Positions 26,401 to 34,588 of a DNA stretch of 64,000 bases are shown here, piece after piece. A model generated the notes under the pieces. It was not told the DNA's origin, did no database searches, and was given only the letters and a program-made list of their open reading frames with translations. Position 1 is the stretch's first letter. Each line of letters opens with the position of its first letter. The position numbers were made by a program, and so were the translations under genes. The stretch lies in NCBI GenBank assembly GCA_001898505.1, contig MKTZ01000001.1:992001-1056000 (forward strand), in the 5' to 3' direction. The DNA is from Sphingobacteriales bacterium 50-39. Its GTDB lineage: Bacteria; Bacteroidota; Bacteroidia; Chitinophagales; Chitinophagaceae.

Positions 26401-28316
26401 ATGGGAAGGTAGAGGTGAAGGACCCCATGTCCGCTGCCGTATTCACGTCCGACCTGAAGGTGCAGCACCTGAGCTACAGGGCGGATTCGGTGGGAGACCT
26501 TTCCATCAAGGTGAACAACGAGAAGGCAGGCGCTTTGGCGGCGGATATTGTGCTCAGCGGTCATCGGAATGACGTAGAGGTCAAAGGGGAATATGATACC
26601 AAGTCAAGCAGCATGGATATGAAGCTGGATATGCGCCAGCTGAACATGGCGTCATTGAAGCCGTTCCTGACCTCGCAAGTGAAGGATATCCGCGGCTATC
26701 TCAAGGGCAGCCTTGCATTAACGGGCACATTGGACCAGCCAGGGGTCAACGGTGATCTTCATTTCGACAATACATTGATCGTGCCCCTGATCACGGGTGA
26801 GCCGTTGAAGCTGTCGAAGGATAATATTGAATTCGACCAGGACGGATTCAACTTCAGTGAGTTTGCGTTGCAGGACTCGGCCGGCAATAAAGCTACGATA
26901 GACGGCAACGTATATACAAAAGACTATAAAGAATTCCGGTTCGACCTTTTTTTCAACGCCAGTAATTTCCGGCTGGTGAATGTGCCGGAGGGAAGGGGCA
27001 AGTTGTTCTATGGTTCATTGAATATGGATGCGTCCGCCACTCTGTCGGGGGATATGAATACACCCAGGGTGGAAGGGGATCTAAGGGTCAACAAGCGAAC
27101 GAACTTTACTTTTGTGTTGCCAGAGGACAACCCGGAGATTGTCGACAGGGAGGGGGTCGTACGATTTATCGACAAGGACCATCCGGGGGACACGCTGGTG
27201 GATCAGGCGGCCAGGCTGATGGCCATACGTCATTCAGACATACGAGGGATGGATGTCAGTCTGAATATTGCCACGGACAGCAGCGCCATTTTTACCATTG
27301 TCGTGGATGAGCGGAACGGGGACCAGCTAACGGCAAGGGGCAGGTCCAATCTTGTATTTGGCATGGACAAGTCGGGCAGGATGGAGCTGACGGGAGGGTA
27401 TGAGGTGGAGAGCGGGGCTTATAATCTTTCGATGAACCTCCTGAAGCGCAAGTTCGACATACAACGGGGCAGCTCCATTACCTGGACCGGCGACCCTCTG
27501 AAGGCCACCCTGGATATAACGGCTACCTACACCGCCAATACGCCTTCACTGGACCTCATTGCCAATGAGGTTTCCGGCCGGACCCAGGATGAGATCAATA
27601 AATTCAAGCAGAAGCTACCTTTCCTGGTGACGCTGAAGATGGAGGGGGAGCTGCTGAAGCCCAAGATAACGTTTGATGTCACCCTGCCTACGAACACACT
27701 GGCCCTTTGGCCGGACGTGGATCAAAAGCTGCAGCAGATAAGGACGCAGGAGTCGGAGCTGGACAAACAGGTATTTGCATTGCTCCTGTTGAACAGATTT
27801 GTCGGAGAGAATCCCTTCGAAAGCGCGTCGGGTGGTGGCAGCAGTGTCGGGAGCCTGGCGTTCCAGAGCGCCAGCCAGATACTCACCAATCAGCTGGACC
27901 AACTGGCAGGTAGTCTTATCAAGGGGGTAGATATCCATTTCGACCTGAACCAGCAGCAGGACTATAGCACCGGCAAGGAGAATGATTATACCGAGCTGAA
28001 TGTCTCCGTATCCAAACGCCTGTTCAGCGATCGTGTGCAGGTCAGCGTAGGCAGTAATTTCGACGTACAGGGGGCAGGCAATCCCAATCAACAGGCTTCC
28101 AATATCGCGGGGGATATGGCGGTGGATTATAAGCTGACGAAGGACGGACGTTATATGTTACGGGCATATCGTAAGAATCAATACCAGGCTGTCATAGAAG
28201 GACAGGTGGTGGAGACGGGGGTAAGCTTTATACTCACCTTCGACTACAACAAGTTCAGGGAGCTGTTTGGCCGTACGAAGGAAGAAAAGCTGGAGGAGAG
28301 GCATAAAAAACAATAA
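23415..28316 (+). CDS. tamB: TamB-type translocation and assembly module protein (DUF490)
   Basis: 1633 aa, the large size expected of Bacteroidota TamB. A single N-terminal anchor helix (about 12-35, IFLKIIATIVIILVIVIF) is followed by a very long beta-helical body with AsmA-like repeats, and the DUF490 C-terminal domain lies in about the last 400 residues (FPLEVESG-like GGYEVESGAYNLS, NTLALWPDVDQKL, DYKLTKDGRYML). TamB spans the periplasm and works with an Omp85 partner in outer-membrane protein insertion and possibly lipid transport. The partner, TamL, starts 2 bp after the stop, so the two are one transcript. The last residues EERHKKQ are charged. Confidence 0.92.
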   Translation: MKIRSMIRRLARIFLKIIATIVIILVIVIFLIQTPYVQDIIRSQAEKYLSRKLNTRVNIGNLYIKFPENVVLKNIYLEDRQKDTLLAAGLIDVDIHMWGLLHNKIDIGKVQLEGITMKVKRLLPDTAFNFQFVADAFSSPSTTTSTKKDTSSMKMSLGELQLDKVRLVYRDTVTGSNVEVWIDHSRTVMNQFDPMGMHFHVGQFRMSGLRMKIEQERPLVGPARGGVKEAVDTASRAGVPIDLQLGRIELMDSRVDYADAVNKLITNVQLGGLTAEMRSADLDRQVFRVKSVTLDSMNLQFDDNKQRRQKKGMDYAHLDFTRVSLQGNDLLYSADSISGVLTKGELSERSGFSLLELRTGFVYTAHETLLKNLLLRTPGTLLRRDLTLHYSTLTGITKDPAHTLVDLDLPDSRIQIKDVLLFAPFLASQSALRPNDVWNVDTRVRGNLDNLRIERLRFSGLQDIRLDLSGTVLHPVDAGRVAANLNIGSVSGSRKSLEALLPKGVLPANIVLPARFTLRGKLDGGMTGVNSDVVLTTTSGVLVVKGYVQQFSDMQHARYDLAVQTRALDLGYILKDSTQWGLVTADFTAKGRGFDPRTANAMLHGRLQSAVIRGYDYHDFLFDGNIADKHVALQSSIHDTAIKFDLKASADMANKYPAVKLDWRIDTVDMQALHFAKDTLQFKGIIHADFSSTNPDSLMGRLKMDSLLLVQGKRALATDSILLLADNKNGIEDIQLHTEMADVDWNGRYNISEVGRALQHTINNYYRINGYKDSAFTEQDWKMQLQFRVSPLVLTYMPSLKGTDTIGGIIYFQSRYDDLGVNIRAPHIQLGSQTFEQVEAKVSSGGHDDGQFRYSVDMASGQGSGIALYKTSVHGWLAEDKLFTTLLLKDKKGKERYRLAGQLEKLIDGEKFTLHPDSLLLNYDKWQVSRDNYLQYDSAGIIVHDLSINNKSETLQVSSKETRENAPIDVVFNQFSLGTLSRMADQDSLLVDGQLDGKVEVKDPMSAAVFTSDLKVQHLSYRADSVGDLSIKVNNEKAGALAADIVLSGHRNDVEVKGEYDTKSSSMDMKLDMRQLNMASLKPFLTSQVKDIRGYLKGSLALTGTLDQPGVNGDLHFDNTLIVPLITGEPLKLSKDNIEFDQDGFNFSEFALQDSAGNKATIDGNVYTKDYKEFRFDLFFNASNFRLVNVPEGRGKLFYGSLNMDASATLSGDMNTPRVEGDLRVNKRTNFTFVLPEDNPEIVDREGVVRFIDKDHPGDTLVDQAARLMAIRHSDIRGMDVSLNIATDSSAIFTIVVDERNGDQLTARGRSNLVFGMDKSGRMELTGGYEVESGAYNLSMNLLKRKFDIQRGSSITWTGDPLKATLDITATYTANTPSLDLIANEVSGRTQDEINKFKQKLPFLVTLKMEGELLKPKITFDVTLPTNTLALWPDVDQKLQQIRTQESELDKQVFALLLLNRFVGENPFESASGGGSSVGSLAFQSASQILTNQLDQLAGSLIKGVDIHFDLNQQQDYSTGKENDYTELNVSVSKRLFSDRVQVSVGSNFDVQGAGNPNQQASNIAGDMAVDYKLTKDGRYMLRAYRKNQYQAVIEGQVVETGVSFILTFDYNKFRELFGRTKEEKLEERHKKQ

Positions 28317-28318
28317 GC

Positions 28319-30586
28319 ATGGCAATTCGAAGGACCTTATATCTTTTTTGTATCGTACTGCTGGCGGCTTGTAATGAGTCCAAACATCTGACCGAGGGGC
28401 AGAACCTGTATGTGGCCAATGAGGTGAAGACAAAACCCACGGATGTTAAAAAGAAGAAAACGAAGGATGTGGTGAAGGACCTGGAGGGGCTGCTGCGGCC
28501 CCGCTTGAACAGTAAGGTGCTGGGGGTACGGTTCCGGTTGTGGATATACAATATAGCGGGTACGCCAAAAAAAGACAAAGGGTTTAAACATTGGTTGAAG
28601 TATAAAGTTGGAGAGGCTCCTGTGCTAGCCTCCCCTACTATGCTGGAAAAGAACAGGGATATCCTGCAGAACCGCCTGGAGAATAAGGGTTTTTTCAAGG
28701 ATACGGTGATGCTGACTACCTCTGTAAAGGACAGGAAGCTGAAGGCCATCTATACGGCTCAATTTGGTCCGCAGTATACTATCCGGAATATCAGCTTCCC
28801 CAACGATAGCGATGATATCAGCAAGCGGATCGACAGCGTGAAGGATCGGAGCCTTTTACGAAAAGGCGATCCTTACGACCTGGACGTCATCAAGGATGAG
28901 CGGAACCGTATCGACACACGGCTGAAGGGAAGGGGGTTTTATTATTTCAACCCCGGCTACCTGGTAGTGGACCTGGATACGACCGTGGGAAATCACCAGA
29001 TAGATATGTTCATGAAGTTCAAGGACGAGATGCCGGATGAGGCGAGGGCGCGATATCGCATAAGGAATATATTGGTGTATGCAGAATACGACCTGCATTC
29101 GGATACGAACAAGCGTGCGGTCCTTACGCCGGGGAATATAAGGCTGGTGGATACGGCGCATCTTTTCAAGCCTTCTCTTTTCGACAATACCATCATCTAT
29201 CGTCCAGGGGATCTCTACCGGCTGAATTATCACAACCAGACATTGAGCCGGCTGGTAAGCCTGGGCGTATTCCGATTTGTAAAAGCGCGATATGAGCGGT
29301 CCGACAGTACCGGCAACGGACTGAATGTGATCTATTACCTGAACCCCACGCAAAAGAAGTCTATTCGATTTGAGGTGTCGGGTCTCACACGCAGTGATAA
29401 TACCACCGGTGGGGAGGTGGCGGTGACCTGGCGGAACCGCAATCTGTTCAAGGGAGCGGAGCTGTTCACGTCCACCGTGTATGCGGGATTGGAGGAGCAA
29501 TTCATAGGAGGGGGGAAGCAGGTCTCTACCCGGCGGGGGGGAGTGGACCTGAACCTGTATTTCCCCCGTATCGTATCCCCTTTTCGCTGGAGCACCAGCA
29601 GCGCCTTTGTGCCCAAGACAAAGATCAATGCGGGTTATGATATATTCGACAGGAACGACCAGTATACACTGACCTCGGCCCGAACGAGCTTTGGATATAT
29701 ATTCAAACAATCATTGCAGACCGAGCATACCGTGACCCTTTTTGGCGTCAACTATGTGAAGCCGACGAATATTACTCCCGAGTATCAGGCTTTGCTTGAT
29801 ACCAATATCATGCAGCGGAGGGCTATCGAGCGGCAGTTCATCATCGGGAGCAGCTACAATTTCAATTACAACACGCAGGCCAGGCCCAATCGTAAGCCGA
29901 ATAATTTTTACTTTAATGGGAATGTGGATCTGTCGGGGAATTTATTGGGGCTGATCACCGGAGCCAATCTGGACAAGGGGAAAGAGGTCCACATTTTCAA
30001 CACCCCCTTCTCACAGTATGCGCGATTCGAGGGAGATATCCGGCACTATTTCACCTGGGGCAAATACAGCATGCTGGCGTCGCGTATCACGGGGGGCATC
30101 GGGATAGCCTATGGGAACAGCAGTACCCTGCCTTTTGTCAAACAATTCTTTGCCGGGGGTACGAATGATATACGGGCATTCCGAAGCAGGGCGCTGGGAC
30201 CCGGATCATATTACATTGGCAATCCCAATAAGAATGCATTTTTGCCAGATCAGCCGGGGGATGTAAAGCTGGAGATGAATGTGGAGTACCGGACGAAGCT
30301 GTTCTCCGTCGTGCGGTGGGCAGTGTTCGCGGATGCGGGTAATATCTGGACGAGGACCTATGACAGCGCACGGGTAGGGTCTGCCTTCTCCGGTGATTTC
30401 TTAAATGACGTGGGGGTTGGTATCGGGACCGGATTGCGGTTTGATTTCAGCATACTCGTGCTGCGCGTGGATCTGGCTACTCCCGTACGCTACCCGTGGT
30501 TGCCGAATGGACAGAAATGGGTATTCAATAAGGTCACGGATATATCCAACGCGGTGCTGAACCTTGCGATCGGGTATCCATTCTAA
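28319..30586 (+). CDS. tamL: TamL: lipoprotein Omp85-family partner of TamB
   Basis: 755 aa. The N-terminus has a lipobox (LLAAC, Cys18), which defines the Bacteroidota TamA variant called TamL. POTRA-like segments cover about residues 60-350 (NRLENKGFFKDTVM, IDTRLKGRGFYYFNPGY, LSRLVSLGVFRFVKARY), and the C-terminal half is the 16-strand barrel. It includes FFAGGTNDIRAFRSRALGPGS, the conserved strand-turn-substrate motif seen in TamA/BamA, here given as GGTNDIRAFRSR. The barrel closes at NLAIGYPF, ending in Phe. It follows tamB by 2 bp. Together they assemble outer-membrane proteins. Confidence 0.92.
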   Translation: MAIRRTLYLFCIVLLAACNESKHLTEGQNLYVANEVKTKPTDVKKKKTKDVVKDLEGLLRPRLNSKVLGVRFRLWIYNIAGTPKKDKGFKHWLKYKVGEAPVLASPTMLEKNRDILQNRLENKGFFKDTVMLTTSVKDRKLKAIYTAQFGPQYTIRNISFPNDSDDISKRIDSVKDRSLLRKGDPYDLDVIKDERNRIDTRLKGRGFYYFNPGYLVVDLDTTVGNHQIDMFMKFKDEMPDEARARYRIRNILVYAEYDLHSDTNKRAVLTPGNIRLVDTAHLFKPSLFDNTIIYRPGDLYRLNYHNQTLSRLVSLGVFRFVKARYERSDSTGNGLNVIYYLNPTQKKSIRFEVSGLTRSDNTTGGEVAVTWRNRNLFKGAELFTSTVYAGLEEQFIGGGKQVSTRRGGVDLNLYFPRIVSPFRWSTSSAFVPKTKINAGYDIFDRNDQYTLTSARTSFGYIFKQSLQTEHTVTLFGVNYVKPTNITPEYQALLDTNIMQRRAIERQFIIGSSYNFNYNTQARPNRKPNNFYFNGNVDLSGNLLGLITGANLDKGKEVHIFNTPFSQYARFEGDIRHYFTWGKYSMLASRITGGIGIAYGNSSTLPFVKQFFAGGTNDIRAFRSRALGPGSYYIGNPNKNAFLPDQPGDVKLEMNVEYRTKLFSVVRWAVFADAGNIWTRTYDSARVGSAFSGDFLNDVGVGIGTGLRFDFSILVLRVDLATPVRYPWLPNGQKWVFNKVTDISNAVLNLAIGYPF

Positions 30587-30609
30587 CGAATGCGTTACTC
30601 TAATGATGG

Positions 30610-30638
30610 CGCTTCGCGCAACGGAGCTGTGCTCCGTT
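30610..30638. repeat. Two adjacent hairpins after tamL
   Basis: GCGC-TTC-GCGC (30610-30620) is followed at once by AACGGAG, loop CTGTG, CTCCGTT (30620-30638). It falls between the stop of tamL and the stop of the convergent 49-aa gene. No T-run, so it may be a factor-dependent stop or a REP-like element rather than an intrinsic terminator. The GGAGC core resembles the palindrome inside the FtsX gene at 10543. Confidence 0.35.
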
Positions 30639-30787
30639 CAGGGATGTTTGAAGTATTGTATCTCCCGCTCATGCTTTTGGGCCGCCTCCAGGGAGTCGAA
30701 AGTGCCCAGGTTCTTTCTCTTGCGTGTCTTTGGATCTATTTTACGGGAATAGATCCTGTACTGTCCGGATTTCAATTTACGTATCAT
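30638..30787 (-). CDS. Small basic conserved protein of unknown function
   Basis: 49 aa from the ATG at 30787: MIRKLKSGQYRIYSRK, then KNLGTFDSLEAAQKHER and an IQYFKHP end. A longer reading from 30880 adds 31 residues that look non-coding, so the short start is preferred. The pattern (two beta-strands rich in Lys/Arg, then an amphipathic helix with LEAAQKHE) is shared by a small family that I recall from many Bacteroidota genomes. Its function is not known, and an RNA or DNA contact is suggested only by charge. It converges on tamL. Confidence 0.7.
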   Translation of the reverse strand: MIRKLKSGQYRIYSRKIDPKTRKRKNLGTFDSLEAAQKHEREIQYFKHP

Positions 30788-30806
30788 AGTATAACCTTTT
30801 AATGAT

Positions 30807-30911
30807 AAAAAGCATTTGTAAATATTATGCCAGGGCCGGGTCCGGAGAAGGGCAGGCTGTGCAATATTTTCCTCACTCATCCCGGGAAATTTTACTTATA
30901 AAATGCTTTTT
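30807..30911. repeat. Long-range inverted repeat in intergenic space
   Basis: AAAAAGCATTT at 30807-30817 and its exact complement AAATGCTTTTT at 30901-30911, 83 bp apart, between the 49-aa gene and the split-barrel gene. The right arm ends in a T-run on the plus strand. The interior contains GGGCAGG/TGCCC matches. It could be a structured leader RNA or a degenerate small element. No flanking target duplication was seen. Confidence 0.35.
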
Positions 30912-30998
30912 GCCCTACAGGGGCCTGATTTCCATGGGGTATTCACTGAACGATGAAGTGGTATCTCTTTTGAAACCCGTTGGTAAAATGTTTTCGTT

Positions 30999-31523
30999 AT
31001 GATCAATCATTCTACTTTCCCGAACCTGCCATTCCTTCAACAAAAGATACAGGAACTGAAAAATGCGCTTTTTTTCAGCCAGAACATCTCGGTTTTGAGG
31101 ATGGCAACCACTATTGTTTCTATTCTGAAAGTGGACGAATTGGGGCAATTGTGGTTTTTTGTACCTCGTCCCCGGCAGGAGCTTCATGAATTCGACCGGG
31201 AATTTCCTGTAAGGCTGGAATTGTTCCGGAAAGGGAAGGGGTTTTATCTTCATATTACCGGCAGGGCGTATATCGTGGATGATCCGGAGGAGGTGAACAA
31301 CCTGCTATTCGAGGATTTGAAGGAACAGATGTCCGGCAATATGGTGCTGATAAAGGTAAAAATGGGTAAGGCGGATTATTTCGAAAGCATGGCAAGGACA
31401 CATCACAATGGCTGGTGGCACGATCTTCGGACGCATCTGCATGCCTGGTTTTTCAATACGCGTCCGGGCTACAAGCCTTATCAACTGGATGCTCCCCTGC
31501 CCATGTTGCGGCCCGTGGCATAG
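30999..31523 (+). CDS. FMN-binding split-barrel (pyridoxamine-phosphate-oxidase-like) protein
   Basis: 174 aa. The core runs MATTIVSILKVDELGQLWFFVPRPRQE, given here as its pieces ATTIVSILKVD and LWFFVPRPRQ, and it is followed by FPVRLELFRKG, FYLHITGRAYIVDDPEE and NMVLIKVKMGKADYFE. This is the pattern of the general-stress FMN-binding split-barrel family related to PNPOx. Such proteins bind flavin or heme and are often stress induced, while true pyridoxamine oxidase activity is unlikely. There is no signal peptide. The gene lies 43 bp upstream of the DUF4142 lipoprotein and may be cotranscribed. Confidence 0.7.
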   Translation: MINHSTFPNLPFLQQKIQELKNALFFSQNISVLRMATTIVSILKVDELGQLWFFVPRPRQELHEFDREFPVRLELFRKGKGFYLHITGRAYIVDDPEEVNNLLFEDLKEQMSGNMVLIKVKMGKADYFESMARTHHNGWWHDLRTHLHAWFFNTRPGYKPYQLDAPLPMLRPVA

Positions 31524-31566
31524 GAATTGAGTCGCTATGTTGTATCCACAACTTAAATTACCTATT

Positions 31567-32181
31567 ATGAACAGATTGTCTAACTATTGTATGGTCCTGG
31601 CGGCATCTTTTTTTATCATGAGCTGTGGCGGCGGAGGGCCCGATGCCACAAAGGAAGCCAGAGATTCCAATGCTACGAAGATGGATAGTACCGGTAAGGA
31701 TACATCCGGCGCTAATAAAACAAGCTCCATTCCGGCCTCCGTATCGAAGGATGACGCCACATTTGTCGTCAATACGGCCAATGCGAATATGACAGAGATA
31801 CAATTGGGTCAGCTGGCTCAGCAAAAAGGTACGATGAAGGATGTAAAGGATTATGGAGCTATGATGGAGAAGGATCATACGGCGGCCGGCGAAAAGTTGA
31901 AGGCAATAGCCACGCAGAAAAATATTACGCTCCCTGCCACCATATCGAACGACATGCAGAAGAATGTAGACGACCTGCAGAAAAAGACCGGAAAGGATTT
32001 TGACAAAGCATATATAAGTATGATGGTAGATGATCATAAGAAAGTTATCAGCCAATTCGAAGATGAATCTAAAAAAGGATCGGACGCAGATATCCGTGCT
32101 TTTGCAGACAGCACCTTGCATACGTTGAGACATCACCTGCAGGAGGCTGAAAAATGCAAAAAGATGGAAAAGGGAATGTAA
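31567..32181 (+). CDS. DUF4142 lipoprotein
   Basis: 204 aa from the ATG at 31567, which gives a clean lipoprotein signal (MVLAASFFIMSC, Cys20). The ATG at 31537 would add ten residues before it. After a low-complexity Ser/Lys/Asp linker, the DUF4142 domain (about 60-200) shows a ferritin-like helical bundle: FVVNTANANMTEIQLGQLAQQ, DYGAMMEKDHTAAGEKL, ISMMVDDHKKVISQFE and LHTLRHHLQEAE, given as separate pieces. His/Glu positions repeat between the two halves. The domain is widespread, often near stress genes, and its chemistry is unknown. It converges on the FtsX gene that ends at 32185. Confidence 0.85.
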   Translation: MNRLSNYCMVLAASFFIMSCGGGGPDATKEARDSNATKMDSTGKDTSGANKTSSIPASVSKDDATFVVNTANANMTEIQLGQLAQQKGTMKDVKDYGAMMEKDHTAAGEKLKAIATQKNITLPATISNDMQKNVDDLQKKTGKDFDKAYISMMVDDHKKVISQFEDESKKGSDADIRAFADSTLHTLRHHLQEAEKCKKMEKGM

Positions 32182-32184
32182 CTG

Positions 32185-34581
32185 TTATTCCGAGCGCAGG
32201 CCGGTTGCAGGGTTGGCCATCGCCGCCCGGACCGCCTCCGTGCCTACCGTAAGCAAAGCCAAAAGAATGGCTCCGGATGCTGCCAGGGCAAAGATCGTCC
32301 AGCCTATGGATATCTTGTAAGCAAAGTTCTCCAACCACCGGTGAAGCAGATACCAGGCTACGGGAATGGCCAAAAGGATAGCGATCAAAACCATCTGTAT
32401 AAAGTCCTTTGTCAGCATGAAGATGATGTTATTCATACCTGCCCCCAGCACTTTCCGGATGCTGATCTCCTTCGAGCGGCGGCTGGCCGAGAAGGCAGCC
32501 AGCCCAAACAAGCCCAGACAGGCGATGAGGATGGTAAGACCTGTAAACACGTTCAATATGCCCGCGAGCTTGTCTTCCGCCCGATAGCGCGCGTTGAAAG
32601 CGTCATCTACAAATTGGAATTCAAAGGGAGTGGTGATGTCCCTTGCCTGATACGCATGTTTGATGGCGTCGATGGTAGTGGGCAGGTTGGCTCCCTTCGC
32701 GATCTTTACAAAGAGGACCCCGTGCTGCATATCGCCGTTCTTTATAAGGCTGTCCTGGTGTATGAGGAGGCAAAGACCCGCTATTTTTTCGTGTAATGAA
32801 TTGTAGTTAAAGTCGCGAATGACACCGGCGACTGTGTAGATATGGTCACCGCCCAGTCGGATCGTATGACCTACAGGGTTGGATGGCAGGTGCAGCTTGT
32901 CTACGGCCGCCTGGTTGAGCACTACTTTGCTGTCACGGGTCAGTATGGAGCCTGAAGGCTTTATTTTCCACTGAATGCCCAGCAGAGGGATATAGGAGGG
33001 GTCGACGTCGAGACTATTGATGGAAGTGGGCTTTGTATCCTGTTCCGTTCTGGCGTCGTAGAGATTGTACCCTTTGTAGAGCGCATAACGCGCCGCGGCT
33101 ACCCCGCTGATACCCGGCAATTCAGCCAGCTCTCTTTCGAAGTCCCGGTAATGGCTGCTCATGTTACGGGAGATGGGGACCGTAATAACGTTGTCCCGCT
33201 GTACCCCCGTATCCGTGTGCCGGAAGAAATAGAGTTGCTTGCCGATGACGATGCTGCTGATGATAAGGACCACGCTGATGAAGAATTGTACTACCGTAAG
33301 CATCTTTCGCAGACGGACGCCTCCCATCTGGCGGCTGAGCTTGCCATAGAGGACTATTACCGGATTGAAGGAAGACAGGATGAGGGAGGGATAAGCGCCT
33401 GCTACCAGGATGGTGACAATGAGCAGGCCGGCAAAGGCTGCGAGCATGCGAGGCTCATAAATGAAGGATGTGTCGATGGTCAGGCCGACGATGCGATAAA
33501 AGTAGGGTTGAGCGATGCCGAAGAGGACTGCCCCGAGGACAAATGCGATGAGGGCATAAAGGGCGGATTCCATATAGAACTGTCCTGCCAGCAGGCTGCG
33601 GCTGGCGCCATTGGCCTTGCGAACGCCTACTTCTTTTGCGCGAAGGGCGGCCCTCGCCGTGGCAAGGTTCATATAATTGATGAGCGCCAGCAGGAGGATA
33701 AGACCTGCCACCAACGGAAAGACGGACAGGTATCGGGCGTCCTCGCCTCCTGAAAAGCTCGTTCCCAGGTGGCTGCCGAGTATTGGATAAACGACGATGC
33801 GGAAGGGAAAGTCCTTATAGAACGGGCTTTGCTGCGCAAGTCTGTTCAGGGTGGATCCCACGCTGGCGGCCGTGGTGTTTGGGCGCAAGCGGAACCAGGT
33901 GGCGTAATCGCCGAATACGATGTCTCCTTCGTTGCTTTCGGCCGTGGTGGCTGTCATGTGGGCGCGGCTGGAAAGGGAGGCGACGAAGTCAAAGGTTATG
34001 CTTGAGTTGGACGGGATCTTATCGACAACTCCCGTGACTTCGAAGGTATAGACGCTGTCATAGCGTAGCGATCTCCCGATGGGGTCTTCCTTTCCGAAAT
34101 ATTTTGCTGCCATCTCTTTGGTAATGACGACCGTGAAAGGCCGTGTCAGTGCCTGATCGGGATGACCTTGCAGTAAATGGAAGGAGAAGAAATGGAAGAA
34201 ATTGCTATCGGAGAAAATGAAATGGGTTTCGCCGAATGTCATGTCAGGCGAGAGGGGGTTGGAAACAGGTTTTTTCTCATTGGTGCTATACACCCGTAAA
34301 GTACTGGCGACGGAGGGATCTGCCTTTTGGAGAAGGGGGGCTGTGTTGAAGTTCATGCCGCCGAACTGGACCGTGTCGCCTCCCATTTTGATCCTGCTGT
34401 ACATGGAATAGATACGATCTGCCTCGTGATGGAAGCTGTCGTAGCTGTGCTCGTGTATGACGAACAGCAGGACGAGCAGGCATGCGCCGATGCCGATGGA
34501 AAGGCCGCCGATGTTGATAAAGCTATAGAGCCGGTGACGGACGAGGTTGCGCCAGGCAGTTTTGAGATAGTGAAGGATCAT
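32185..34581 (-). CDS. FtsX/MacB-like permease (third of three in operon)
   Basis: 798 aa. The first helix follows the short cytosolic start (LYSFINIGGLSIGIGACLL, about 18-40). A MacB periplasmic domain comes next, then two FtsX modules, the first with VGVRKANGASRS and the second with ISIRKVLGAGMNN. Its linker before RKMLTVVQFF is short (about 12 aa). It starts 7 bp after the stop of the previous permease, so the three form one transcript from about 39.5 kb. No ATPase is nearby. The RK-A-NGA spelling in the first module departs from the usual RKVLGA. The likely role is envelope export or signalling, with no defined substrate. Confidence 0.85.
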   Translation of the reverse strand: MILHYLKTAWRNLVRHRLYSFINIGGLSIGIGACLLVLLFVIHEHSYDSFHHEADRIYSMYSRIKMGGDTVQFGGMNFNTAPLLQKADPSVASTLRVYSTNEKKPVSNPLSPDMTFGETHFIFSDSNFFHFFSFHLLQGHPDQALTRPFTVVITKEMAAKYFGKEDPIGRSLRYDSVYTFEVTGVVDKIPSNSSITFDFVASLSSRAHMTATTAESNEGDIVFGDYATWFRLRPNTTAASVGSTLNRLAQQSPFYKDFPFRIVVYPILGSHLGTSFSGGEDARYLSVFPLVAGLILLLALINYMNLATARAALRAKEVGVRKANGASRSLLAGQFYMESALYALIAFVLGAVLFGIAQPYFYRIVGLTIDTSFIYEPRMLAAFAGLLIVTILVAGAYPSLILSSFNPVIVLYGKLSRQMGGVRLRKMLTVVQFFISVVLIISSIVIGKQLYFFRHTDTGVQRDNVITVPISRNMSSHYRDFERELAELPGISGVAAARYALYKGYNLYDARTEQDTKPTSINSLDVDPSYIPLLGIQWKIKPSGSILTRDSKVVLNQAAVDKLHLPSNPVGHTIRLGGDHIYTVAGVIRDFNYNSLHEKIAGLCLLIHQDSLIKNGDMQHGVLFVKIAKGANLPTTIDAIKHAYQARDITTPFEFQFVDDAFNARYRAEDKLAGILNVFTGLTILIACLGLFGLAAFSASRRSKEISIRKVLGAGMNNIIFMLTKDFIQMVLIAILLAIPVAWYLLHRWLENFAYKISIGWTIFALAASGAILLALLTVGTEAVRAAMANPATGLRSE

Positions 34582-34588
34582 ATAAGGG

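Noticed and set aside
30620-30638. Intrinsic terminator after tamL
   Set aside because: Perfect stem but no T-run on either strand, so listed as a repeat rather than a terminator.
30788-30880. 31-residue N-terminal extension of the 49-aa minus-strand protein
   Set aside because: The extension crosses the inverted repeat arm and does not match the small family, which starts at the internal ATG.
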